A stretch of 5,568 nucleotides of DNA from Lachnospiraceae bacterium (lineage in GTDB: Bacteria > Bacillota > Clostridia > Lachnospirales > Lachnospiraceae). Shown here piece after piece: positions 1-5,477 of this stretch. The notes under the pieces were generated by a model. That model was not told the origin of the DNA. It made no database searches and was given only the letters and a program-made list of their open reading frames with translations. Position numbers and translations under genes: made by a program. The stretch is from contig VSOC01000195.1 of the NCBI GenBank assembly GCA_009774615.1, positions 1 through 5,568 on the forward strand, given 5' to 3'. Within the stretch, counting starts at the first letter, position 1; every line of letters starts with the position of its first letter.

Positions 1-1592
1 GCTTCTATCTTCTTATTCCTTACAACTTCTAAATCTTTGTTTGGATTATCCCATCTATTCTTTTTATCTTCTATTCGTACACAAATAATATTTCCACTCA
101 ATTCTTTACTCAATCTACCGGCTCTGCCTGCCAAATTCCAAAAATCAACATCTGAAAATTTAGAATTTCCGATAGCATTACTAAAAATAAAAATATTCTT
201 TGCAGGAAGATTCACACCCTCTAAAAGTGTAGATGTACAAAACATATAGTCAATTACTTTTTCTTCAAATAATCTTTCGATTCTTTCCCGTATACGTTGT
301 GGTAATCTTCCAAAATGGAATGCAACTCCTTTTTTTAAACAATCAATTAAAAAATAATCTTTATGTATATATGATTTTATCAATTCAATAAGTGAATCAA
401 TCCTTGCATCATTTTGTTCAGGCAAACCCTTAGAAAACTTCAAAGCAAAATCAATCGTATCCGCTACTGTATTGCAATATACAATATTTTTACAGTTTTT
501 TCCCAATTTCCGAAGAAGTTTCACTACATAGTCTTGTTCTTTCTTCCCCAAGTCTTGAAAAATAATGTCTTCTCCTGTCTCCGTAAACATCCTGCCTTTT
601 CCCTCAACATAGTCTATAAAAAATCTGTTTTGAGCAACCGGAGATTCCTTAATAATCATTTGTTCATCTATACTCTTTTCAAATAATTGTAAAAAGACAT
701 GTGCATTCGGAATATTAGGCGATGCAAAATACAATTTAATACTTTTTCTCTCCGCCAAAAGAATGGCATGATAATACAAAGGTGATCTTGAATCTTTTTC
801 AGCAATTATTTTATGTGCCTCATCGACAAACATATAATTGATTACAGGATTTTCCTTTTCACCTAAATATGAAATTAATCGCTCTGGAGTAAAAACAAAT
901 ACATATTTTAACATCCTATTTCTATAAATCATAGGAACTACCGGATGTGCCAACACCTTATAATTTTTATTTGTGATAGTTTTCTTTAATCGTGCTGTGA
1001 CCTGATTGATAAGGGCTCTCGTAGGTACTAAAATCACAATATTATCTATCCCATGTCTTTCAGTAATAATATATTGAATAAACGCATCCATTATAAAAGA
1101 TTTACCAAAAGAAGTTGGCCCCGAAAAACTATAATGATTACTATCTTTCATCGCTTCAAAGAGCTTGTACTGCGGATCTGTAAATACCAAATCATTGAAA
1201 GGCACTTTTTGATAAGTCTTTTTTATTTGCTTTTCCAATGCTGTCTCAATCGTGTCTACTATTTCAGAATTTCCAACTGCAATACTTAAAGACGCGAAAT
1301 TCCCTAATTTCGTTAAAATTGAATTGGCATAATACTGAAACTGCACATTGTCTTTATATACGTCATATAATAAGCTAACAATTTTATATGCTTTATTTCT
1401 TCCGTCTGCTTTATCACTTCTCGATAAAATATCTGCAAATCGTAACACATCATCAAATTCTTTTTCAGTCAATAAAATATCATCTTTTTGGTATAAGAAT
1501 ATATGTGCATACTTGTATTCCAGTTTTCGTGTTAGTTCATCCAAATACGGATCGTTCAATGCCCGGCGAACCATAGCCTCCAACCATTTCAT
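1..1592 (-). CDS. hamB: HamB-like superfamily 2 DEAH helicase of a Hachiman defence system (3' end outside window)
   Basis: The frame is open for 530 codons from an ATG at 1592 to the window edge, so the C-terminal part is missing; HamB proteins are usually much longer. Visible SF2 helicase motifs: I/Walker A GPTSFGKS (158-165), Ia VPTRALINQ (189-197), Ib TPERL (235-239), II VDEAH (256-260), a motif III position reading ASPN (290-293) instead of the usual SAT, IV NIVYCNT (369-375), V STLLEGVNLP (454-463) and VI AGRAGR (488-493). Both RecA-like lobes are therefore present, after an N-terminal region of about 135 residues without recognised motifs. The start overlaps the hamA stop as ATGA, and GGAGG at 1603-1607 lies 10 nt upstream, so translation is probably coupled. 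In Hachiman, HamB is the ATP-driven DNA-sensing helicase that holds and releases the HamA nuclease. The sequence is AT-rich like hamA and unlike the par genes. The helicase call is firm; the HamB call rests on the HamA neighbour, and AbpB of the related AbpAB system is the alternative. Confidence 0.88.
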   Translation of the reverse strand, partial: MKWLEAMVRRALNDPYLDELTRKLEYKYAHIFLYQKDDILLTEKEFDDVLRFADILSRSDKADGRNKAYKIVSLLYDVYKDNVQFQYYANSILTKLGNFASLSIAVGNSEIVDTIETALEKQIKKTYQKVPFNDLVFTDPQYKLFEAMKDSNHYSFSGPTSFGKSFIMDAFIQYIITERHGIDNIVILVPTRALINQVTARLKKTITNKNYKVLAHPVVPMIYRNRMLKYVFVFTPERLISYLGEKENPVINYMFVDEAHKIIAEKDSRSPLYYHAILLAERKSIKLYFASPNIPNAHVFLQLFEKSIDEQMIIKESPVAQNRFFIDYVEGKGRMFTETGEDIIFQDLGKKEQDYVVKLLRKLGKNCKNIVYCNTVADTIDFALKFSKGLPEQNDARIDSLIELIKSYIHKDYFLIDCLKKGVAFHFGRLPQRIRERIERLFEEKVIDYMFCTSTLLEGVNLPAKNIFIFSNAIGNSKFSDVDFWNLAGRAGRLSKELSGNIICVRIEDKKNRWDNPNKDLEVVRNKKIE

Positions 1593-2497
1593 TGTGTAAT
1601 GGCCTCCATTATCCTCTGTCTCTTTGAATTTATGTCAGTAAATGGCAAAACATATATGTAGAAATTATGACCTTGTAGCTTATTATCAATAATTTTCTGT
1701 TGTATACTCACAAGGTACTTACTAACCTCAATATCTACTCTCGATTTTATTAATTTCCTAAAATCTGATGTTGGCATTTCCTTTTCCTCATCGCTTATAT
1801 CTATTTGGAAGCCAATAAAAATACCAAAGGCATCATCGACATCAAAATTTCTGTTCTTGGTAGGGTAAATTAAACTTTCTAAGAACTCTCTTTCTTCATC
1901 TGAAAAAGATTCCTTAAATAAGTTATCACTAATCAAACTTTTTTCATAACCTATTCCACTCTTCGCATTTCCTTTATCGTTTATACCATTTTTAAAATTA
2001 TTTATAGATATGAACGCATCTCTTATAGCAGCATCTATTTTTTGGTAGGTTTTTGACTCTCCAAATATTAATTGATAATTCCCATCAGATAATTTCAGGA
2101 AATGTACACCATCAGCTCCATTTACATAGTGGCTTGTTGATGTTTTCAGTTCCAATTTTGTAAGTATTTTGGGAGCTCCTAAATGTGTTTCTAAAAAGCA
2201 AAATAAAAGCAGCTCTCCCAATTCTCCATTATTTCTTGTATACTCAACAAATTTTTCTCTTGCTTTTTTAGAAAGAGTTGCTGGTCTGTTTCTATATTTC
2301 TCTTTTACCTGCCTTGATATCGAGTAATCAATGACTGGATCAAGCAGCATTTCTATCAACAAATCATAATCAAACTCATTAGAATTAATCTTCAATACAA
2401 AAAGGTTCAATTTATTCTTTTTATACTTGTCCAAATCCTTTGACCACAGCAAATCGAATGATCCCAAGAAATCTGACTCCTTTAAACTTATTTCCAT
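1589..2497 (-). CDS. hamA: HamA-like DUF1837 protein, PD-(D/E)xK nuclease-type effector of Hachiman
   Basis: This 302-residue protein carries a DUF1837-like core. It has GELGELLLFCFLE (91-103), then GAPKILTKLELKTS (107-120), NGADGVHF (126-133) and FGESKTY (145-151). The GAD...GESK arrangement fits a PD-(D/E)xK nuclease fold, with D129, E147 and K149 as the likely metal-binding and catalytic residues; E95 in the preceding helix may also contribute. A helix with AIRDAFISI (157-165) follows, and the C-terminal half contains a strand-rich segment (FGIFIGFQIDI, 224-234). In Hachiman systems HamA is the effector that degrades DNA once released by HamB, causing growth arrest or death of the infected cell. 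The start is well supported: AAAGGAG at 2506-2512 lies 8 nt upstream of the ATG. The stop overlaps the hamB start by 4 nt. No catalytic residue appears to be missing, so the system looks intact as far as it is visible. AbpA, also DUF1837, is the alternative name. Confidence 0.87.
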   Translation of the reverse strand: MEISLKESDFLGSFDLLWSKDLDKYKKNKLNLFVLKINSNEFDYDLLIEMLLDPVIDYSISRQVKEKYRNRPATLSKKAREKFVEYTRNNGELGELLLFCFLETHLGAPKILTKLELKTSTSHYVNGADGVHFLKLSDGNYQLIFGESKTYQKIDAAIRDAFISINNFKNGINDKGNAKSGIGYEKSLISDNLFKESFSDEEREFLESLIYPTKNRNFDVDDAFGIFIGFQIDISDEEKEMPTSDFRKLIKSRVDIEVSKYLVSIQQKIIDNKLQGHNFYIYVLPFTDINSKRQRIMEAITQ

Positions 2498-2532
2498 AAT
2501 TCATTCTCCTTTGTACCAAAGCAATTTACTAT

Positions 2533-2541
2533 ATTTTACCA
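2533..2541 (-). promoter_or_regulatory. Candidate extended -10 promoter of the hamAB operon
   Basis: On the minus strand TGGTAAAAT matches an extended -10 element (TG-N-TATAAT with one mismatch). It lies about 35 nt upstream of the hamA ATG in an AT-rich gap. The -35 position at 17 nt spacing reads TAGTAA, a poor match, which is tolerable for an extended -10 promoter. TATAGT at 2528-2533 is an overlapping alternative. The site lies just downstream of the par-operon terminator, consistent with independent transcription of hamAB. Inference from sequence only. Confidence 0.4.
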
Positions 2542-2564
2542 CACTATTTCTCATTTTACTATCC

Positions 2565-2602
2565 AAAAGAGCCGATTGGGAATCAACATTCCTAACCGGC
2601 TC
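2565..2602 (-). terminator. Intrinsic terminator of the symE-parA-parB-orf91 operon
   Basis: GAGCCG (2569-2574) pairs with CGGCTC (2597-2602). After one A/C mismatch the pairing continues through TTGGGAAT and ATTCCTAA, with one G-T wobble, around a 4-nt loop (2584-2587). On the minus strand the stem is followed by TTTT (2565-2568). It begins 23 nt after the stop of the 91-residue gene. The T tract is short, so termination may be partial and some read-through into hamAB is possible. Confidence 0.75.
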
Positions 2603-2625
2603 CTTGCTTCATCAACATAATACTT

Positions 2626-2901
2626 CTAAATCCGCTTCCGCCCATTCATCTGGAACACATCATGCCCCATAATGCTCCGTACCGCCTGCCCCAGACTCCT
2701 GGCCCTCCCATGCTGATGATACGGCTGGGAAGCCCTGTGCTTATGGAAAATAATACACTCCCCCTCCCCCGGATACTCCGGATTATGGATATACCAGATA
2801 TGCCCCGTATTCTTCGACTGGAGCGTCACATCATATTCCTCCGCCAGAATAATGTTAAAATAAGACCTATCCAGCCGCCCGATTTCTTCCGCCCGGAACA
2901 T
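2626..2901 (-). CDS. Conserved-looking small protein of unknown function at the end of the par operon
   Basis: This 91-residue protein has no recognised enzyme motif. It is soluble-looking, without signal peptide or membrane segment. Its middle is rich in aromatic residues and strand-forming sequence (YFNIILAEEYDVTLQSK, 14-30; GHIWYIHNPEYP, 33-44), followed by a histidine cluster, HKHRASQPYHQHGRA (53-67), and a basic end (NGRKRI). The start is supported by a GGGGGAG stretch 6 nt upstream of the ATG. The gene overlaps the end of parB by 35 nt in another reading frame, which indicates translational coupling and co-selection with the partition genes. I recall similar small proteins next to ParB in clostridial mobile elements but cannot name a family. 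A role in partition, conjugation control or nucleic-acid binding is possible but not shown. It is a real gene by spacing, base composition and position before the terminator. Confidence 0.8.
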   Translation of the reverse strand: MFRAEEIGRLDRSYFNIILAEEYDVTLQSKNTGHIWYIHNPEYPGEGECIIFHKHRASQPYHQHGRARSLGQAVRSIMGHDVFQMNGRKRI

Positions 2902-3868
2902 CAGACACTCCCCCTTTCCCGAACCACGCCGCCAGCGCGTCCTCCACGATACTCGCCACCTCCCCAGGCTTCACCCCGCCAAAATACCTCTCATACACCT
3001 CCGCCGACAGCCTCACACTCCTTCCGGCGGCCGCTTTCTTCCCTTTTCCACCATCCAGCGCCCCCAGCACAGCCTCTTCCGTCACATTCCCCGCCATGCC
3101 CCTGACGCACTTCGCCGTCTTCGCATCCAGCTTAATCTTCCCTGTATCCGCCAGCCCGGACACCACCTCCTGCTCCTTCTCCGACAGATAAGACAAGTCC
3201 ACTGCCGCCACCAAAGGCAGCGTCCCCTCGTCCAGCCGCCCCTTCAAAGGCTCCTCCAGCTTCTGCACCCGCATGTACCTGGCAATATTCCTCCCGGTCA
3301 TCCCATACTCTTCCCCAATGGCATCCCGGCTCTTCAACCTGTGGACATCATGTCCACAAGTCCCCGCCGTGTCCTGCCCATTCAGCCTTGCGATCTCCTC
3401 CAAAATATCATTCCGCCGCCCCTGGCTGCTGACCTTCTCATACCGCTCCGCCAGCACCGCCGCCTTCTCACTGGGCAGAAGCTCCGCAAATCCCCTCTGT
3501 ATCACATTGGTCTCAATCACATACACATAAGCGTCCTCTTCCGTCAGATCCGTCTTCACAATGGCCGGAATCTCCGTCAAGCCTGCCAGCCTCCCCGCCA
3601 CCTGCCGGTTATGCCCCGCAAGCATCTCATACCCGTCCCCCTCCTGCCACACAATCACCGGATTCAGAACCCCATGCTCCTTAATGCTCTCCACCATATC
3701 CTCCAGACGCTCCCCCTCATACAGCCGGAAAGGATGTTTCCGGAACGGGCGGATACTGTCAATAGGCAGCATCCTGATCCCGTTCTCCGGAGCGGAAACC
3801 TCTTCCGCCCCCGCCAGAAGATCCACAGCGTCATTAAAAATCTTCCTCTTCGTCCCATTAGCCTTCAT
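2867..3868 (-). CDS. parB: ParB/Spo0J-family partition protein
   Basis: From the preferred ATG this is a 333-residue ParB. The N-terminal nucleotide-binding ParB domain spans about residues 33-125: LPIDSIRPFRKHPF (34-47), KEHGVLNPVIVW (63-74), GHNRQVAGR (85-93, the box matching the arginine motif of the CTP-binding pocket) and ETNVIQRGF (119-127, the conserved N..QR segment). A central helix-turn-helix follows at about 181-204 (GEEYGMTGRNIARYMRVQKL), then a helical region and a C-terminal segment with SVRLSAEVYERYF that may dimerise. ParB proteins of this family load at parS-type sites as CTP-dependent clamps and stimulate the ParA ATPase. The frame extends upstream to a TTG at 3889, but that codon lies within the ribosome binding site, so the ATG at 3868 is chosen. 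It overlaps the parA end by 11 nt and the next gene by 35 nt. Family assignment is firm; whether it segregates the element or controls another process is inferred. Confidence 0.92.
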   Translation of the reverse strand: MKANGTKRKIFNDAVDLLAGAEEVSAPENGIRMLPIDSIRPFRKHPFRLYEGERLEDMVESIKEHGVLNPVIVWQEGDGYEMLAGHNRQVAGRLAGLTEIPAIVKTDLTEEDAYVYVIETNVIQRGFAELLPSEKAAVLAERYEKVSSQGRRNDILEEIARLNGQDTAGTCGHDVHRLKSRDAIGEEYGMTGRNIARYMRVQKLEEPLKGRLDEGTLPLVAAVDLSYLSEKEQEVVSGLADTGKIKLDAKTAKCVRGMAGNVTEEAVLGALDGGKGKKAAAGRSVRLSAEVYERYFGGVKPGEVASIVEDALAAWFGKGGVSDVPGGRNRAAG

Positions 3869-4643
3869 ACAAAACCAGCTCCTTTGCAAATTTTTTATAA
3901 GCCATCCCCGCGCTCGCCTTCGGGCTGTACTCCGCCACCGGCAAACTGTAATAAATGCTCTCCCCCACTTTCACCGTATTTGGAATCTTCGTTTCAAACA
4001 CCCGTATCTGCTCCTGGAAACTCTCTGTCACTTCCTCCGTCAGAACCCTGCACAGCTTCGTCCTGGACTCGCACATGGTCATCAGGATGCCTGCAATCCC
4101 CAGCCCCGGATTGATCCGCTTCCTGATCTTCACCACCGTCCGCAAAAAATCCTGCATCCCCATCATAGCCAGAAGCTGGGGGTTCACCGTGATAATGACC
4201 TCATCGGCAGCTGCCAACGCATTTATTGTCAGAGTCCCAAGGGACGGACAGGTATCAATCAGGATATAATCATACTTCTCTCGCAGCGGCTCCAGAATCC
4301 CGGACAGCATCTTCTCCGCCCCCATCTCCAGCCGCAGCTTCGCATCCACCACCGACAGATAAATAGACGATGGGATGAAGTCCACCCCGTCCTTCGTCCG
4401 TATGTACTTCTTCGGGGACGGCAGCTTCATATCCTCAATCTGCGCCATCATCAGATGCCCGATAGTATCATCCAGCACTCCCGTTCCTTCCACGCCGAAG
4501 CACGTTGTCAGATTCGCCTGGCTGTCAAAATCCACAGCCAGAACCCTCTTCCCCATTTTCCGCAGGCAGTACGCCAGATTGAACGTAGTTGTCGTCTTCG
4601 CCGTACCCCCTTTTTGTGAACCGATCATATAAATCTTACCCAT
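3858..4643 (-). CDS. parA: ParA/Soj-family partition ATPase
   Basis: This 261-residue P-loop ATPase lacks the N-terminal helix-turn-helix extension of the larger plasmid ParAs, so it belongs with the short Soj/MinD-like forms. The deviant Walker A motif is KGGTAKTT (11-18), with signature lysine K11 and P-loop lysine K16. The A' segment is VDFDSQANLT (37-46, with D40). Walker B is YILIDTCPSLG (126-136, with D130). Later come VNPQLLAMMGMQD (153-165) and the C-terminal KVGESIYYSLPVAEYSPKASAGMAY segment typical of ParA (225-249). It is expected to dimerise with ATP, bind DNA non-specifically and be reset by ParB, moving or positioning the element's DNA. The start ATG lies 3 nt after the symE-like stop, with GTGAGG 9 nt upstream. 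TA replaces the common VG inside the Walker A loop; all catalytic residues are present. Confidence 0.93.
   Translation of the reverse strand: MGKIYMIGSQKGGTAKTTTTFNLAYCLRKMGKRVLAVDFDSQANLTTCFGVEGTGVLDDTIGHLMMAQIEDMKLPSPKKYIRTKDGVDFIPSSIYLSVVDAKLRLEMGAEKMLSGILEPLREKYDYILIDTCPSLGTLTINALAAADEVIITVNPQLLAMMGMQDFLRTVVKIRKRINPGLGIAGILMTMCESRTKLCRVLTEEVTESFQEQIRVFETKIPNTVKVGESIYYSLPVAEYSPKASAGMAYKKFAKELVLYEG
3879..3885 (-). promoter_or_regulatory. Ribosome binding site that decides the parB start
   Basis: AAAGGAG on the minus strand lies within the last codons of parA, 10 nt upstream of the ATG at 3866-3868. The longer frame starting with TTG at 3889 would need a site further upstream, and none is seen there. 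The seven extra residues (MQRSWFC) are therefore most likely not translated. Confidence 0.8.
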
Positions 4644-4646
4644 ATA

Positions 4647-4889
4647 TCAAAACCTCACTTTCCTCTCTGCCACCATGCTCAACTGCTGTTCCTCAAACAC
4701 ATCTATGTAATCCACCGACTCCCTCGGCTCAATTACCAGCTTCCCTTCCTCACACCGAACCGTCAGGAGCGTCCCCGCCCCAAAGCCCAATTCTTCCAGC
4801 CAAAGCCCCTTCAACATAATTGTAGGCGTCGGCTTATAATTACGCCCGCTCTGCTCATACACCTTAATCTTCCGAACATCCTTCTTCAT
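4647..4889 (-). CDS. SymE-like small protein (AbrB-type fold), first gene of the par operon
   Basis: This is an 80-residue protein whose core, about residues 17-55, matches the SymE toxin family pattern: RNYKPTPTIMLKGLWLEELGF followed by GTLLTVRCEEGKLVIEP. This is the swapped-hairpin SpoVT/AbrB-like beta fold. The N-terminus is lysine-rich (MKKDVRKIK) and a charged tail of about 25 residues follows the core. In E. coli SymE is an SOS-induced toxin repressed by antisense SymR RNA, described as an RNA cleaver and later as nucleoid-condensing. Members in Bacillota mobile elements are annotated by similarity only. Here the stop lies 3 nt before parA, so co-translation with the partition genes is likely. 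A DNA-binding autorepressor role for the operon fits an AbrB fold at this position at least as well as a toxin role. The start has a modest AAAGGG 10 nt upstream. Fold assignment is fairly sure; function is not. Confidence 0.78.
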   Translation of the reverse strand: MKKDVRKIKVYEQSGRNYKPTPTIMLKGLWLEELGFGAGTLLTVRCEEGKLVIEPRESVDYIDVFEEQQLSMVAERKVRF

Positions 4890-5023
4890 CTATATCCCGC
4901 CCTTTCCACCGGCCCGCAGACCGGACTATCCATTGTTTCTCCGTCACTGAACTAACCCTGGGATTTTACAGAGACCGCCCCAGGCGTAACAGCCCGTGCC
5001 TCTCCCTGCAAAACAGAACTATT

Positions 5024-5040
5024 TGTTTCCGAACGAAACG
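5024..5040. repeat. parS-like inverted repeat GTTTC-N5-GAAAC
   Basis: GTTTC (5025-5029) and GAAAC (5035-5039) are inverted around CGAAC. The classical Bacillota parS consensus, TGTTTCACGTGAAACA, has the same arms with a 4-nt centre. Here the centre is 5 nt and the left outer T is kept. It lies about 135 nt upstream of the symE-like start. It is a candidate ParB-binding site or operator, proposed from resemblance only. Confidence 0.4.
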
Positions 5041-5169
5041 ATATGCCATCTACAAAAATCAAAAACTCCGCTACACAAAAACTTCAAAACCATCACAACA
5101 ATATGGGCGCTGTAAGTTCCCCGGCTTTCCGTAAATAAATCTCATTTGTTCCCATGGTACAGAAACACA

Positions 5170-5207
5170 GGTTTAACCCTCCCATGGCGCCCGGTTCACA
5201 TTAAACC
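5170..5207. repeat. Nested GGTT/AACC inverted repeats
   Basis: GGTTTAA (5170-5176) is the exact inverse complement of TTAAACC (5201-5207), separated by 24 nt. Within this unit GGTTTAACC (5170-5178) is itself palindromic around one base, and GGTT...AACC recurs at 5193-5207. The cluster overlaps the weak promoter candidate at 5198-5224, so it could be an operator. Nothing identifies the binding protein. Confidence 0.4.
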
Positions 5208-5224
5208 CAGCCGAAACCTGTCAA
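5198..5224 (-). promoter_or_regulatory. Weak candidate promoter for the symE-par operon
   Basis: On the minus strand a perfect -35 hexamer TTGACA (5219-5224) is followed after 15 nt by TAATGT (5198-5203), a poor -10 with short spacing. It is the best -35 match found upstream of the operon. If used, it gives a leader of roughly 300 nt before the symE-like gene. The poor -10 could mean it needs an activator, or that it is fortuitous. Confidence 0.25.
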
Positions 5225-5230
5225 CCAATA

Positions 5231-5250
5231 TTACAACGCCCCCGTTGCAA
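5231..5250. repeat. Short hairpin-forming inverted repeat
   Basis: CAACG (5234-5238) and CGTTG (5243-5247) are inverted around CCCC. After one mismatch the outer TT/AA bases pair too. No T tract follows on either strand, so it is not a terminator. It lies just upstream of the TTGACA candidate on the minus strand. Confidence 0.35.
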
Positions 5251-5333
5251 CCCGTCAGCATTTATAAGGACTTCGGACCTTCAAATCCATCACCAGAGGA
5301 TGGTATGGTTGCTTTAATCGCTATCAGACTTTC

Positions 5334-5353
5334 ATACTGCTGGCCAGCAATAT
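5334..5353. repeat. 20-bp near-perfect palindrome
   Basis: The centre TGCTGGCCAGCA (5338-5349) is a perfect 12-bp palindrome. It extends by ATA/TAT on both sides after one C/A mismatch (5337/5350), giving 18 of 20 symmetric positions. With no loop, it fits a dimeric protein-binding site better than an RNA hairpin. Candidate operator or ParB site. Confidence 0.5.
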
Positions 5354-5398
5354 ATGTACGGCTCCCAGACGGAAACCAGAAATGCGGTGATTCCGTTC

Positions 5399-5412
5399 GC
5401 CCTTTTAAGGGC
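5399..5412. repeat. 14-bp perfect palindrome next to the terminator tract
   Basis: GCCCTT (5399-5404) and AAGGGC (5407-5412) are inverted around TT. It directly follows, on the minus strand, the T tract of the 5413-5475 terminator. It could stabilise the transcript end or be a protein site; no function is evident. Confidence 0.35.
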
Positions 5413-5475
5413 AAAAAAATAAGGGGACAAGTTAGTGCAACCCCTTGATTTTACTGGGTTCCTCTAACTTGTCCC
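5413..5475 (-). terminator. Intrinsic terminator of the gene entering from the right edge
   Basis: Twelve bases at 5424-5435 (GGGACAAGTTAG) pair exactly with 5464-5475. After a 3-nt mostly mismatched stretch, AACCC (5439-5443) pairs with GGGTT (5456-5460) around a 12-nt loop. On the minus strand the stem runs into TTATTTTTTT (5413-5422), a clear release tract. On the plus strand no T tract follows, so it works in one direction. The stem starts within the tandem stop codons of the upstream gene. Confidence 0.88.
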
Positions 5476-5477
5476 TA

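Larger units (their letters stand above)
4890..5412. other. Gene-free upstream region of the par operon, rich in dyad symmetries
   Basis: No reading frame here has a convincing start, ribosome binding site and codon pattern. Coming from the upstream gene, transcription should stop at the terminator at 5413-5475, so the operon promoter must lie within this stretch. It holds several inverted repeats (listed separately) plus CCTGGG/CCCAGG at 4957-4962 and 4979-4984, and CCATC/GATGG at 5287-5291 and 5299-5303. A segment at about 5046-5115 is A-rich on the plus strand. The best reading is a regulatory or centromere-like zone, possibly with a long leader RNA. No known riboswitch or tRNA was recognised. 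Confidence 0.5.

Noticed and set aside
37..1599. Several plus-strand frames of 60-90 codons across the helicase gene
   Set aside because: They lie opposite a continuous helicase frame with all SF2 motifs and have no ribosome binding sites; they are shadows.
3869..3889. Longer ParB starting at TTG (3889)
   Set aside because: The extra codons coincide with the AAAGGAG ribosome binding site of the ATG at 3868, which is the better start.
3561..4619. Long plus-strand open frame (352 codons) opposite parA and parB, plus overlapping ones at 3341-4114 and 2662-3105
   Set aside because: They are antisense to genes with clear ParA and ParB motifs. Their translations are low-complexity, rich in proline, serine, arginine and histidine, as expected from the complement of GC-rich coding DNA.
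4957..4984. CCTGGG/CCCAGG hairpin as a terminator or attenuator before the symE-like gene
   Set aside because: The 6-bp stem has a 16-nt loop and no T tract on either strand.
5093..5155. Minus-strand 20-codon frame starting MGTNEIYLRKAG
   Set aside because: It has an ATG but no ribosome binding site and is too short to judge. A leader peptide is conceivable but unsupported.
5146..5448. Plus-strand 100-codon open frame in the upstream region
   Set aside because: It begins with TTG, has no ribosome binding site and ends inside the terminator hairpin of the opposite strand; the translation shows no recognisable family.
5423..5476. The long inverted repeat as a terminal repeat or attachment site of an insertion sequence
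   Set aside because: The two arms form one hairpin with a 12-nt loop, sit right after stop codons and are followed by a T tract, so an intrinsic terminator explains them fully.
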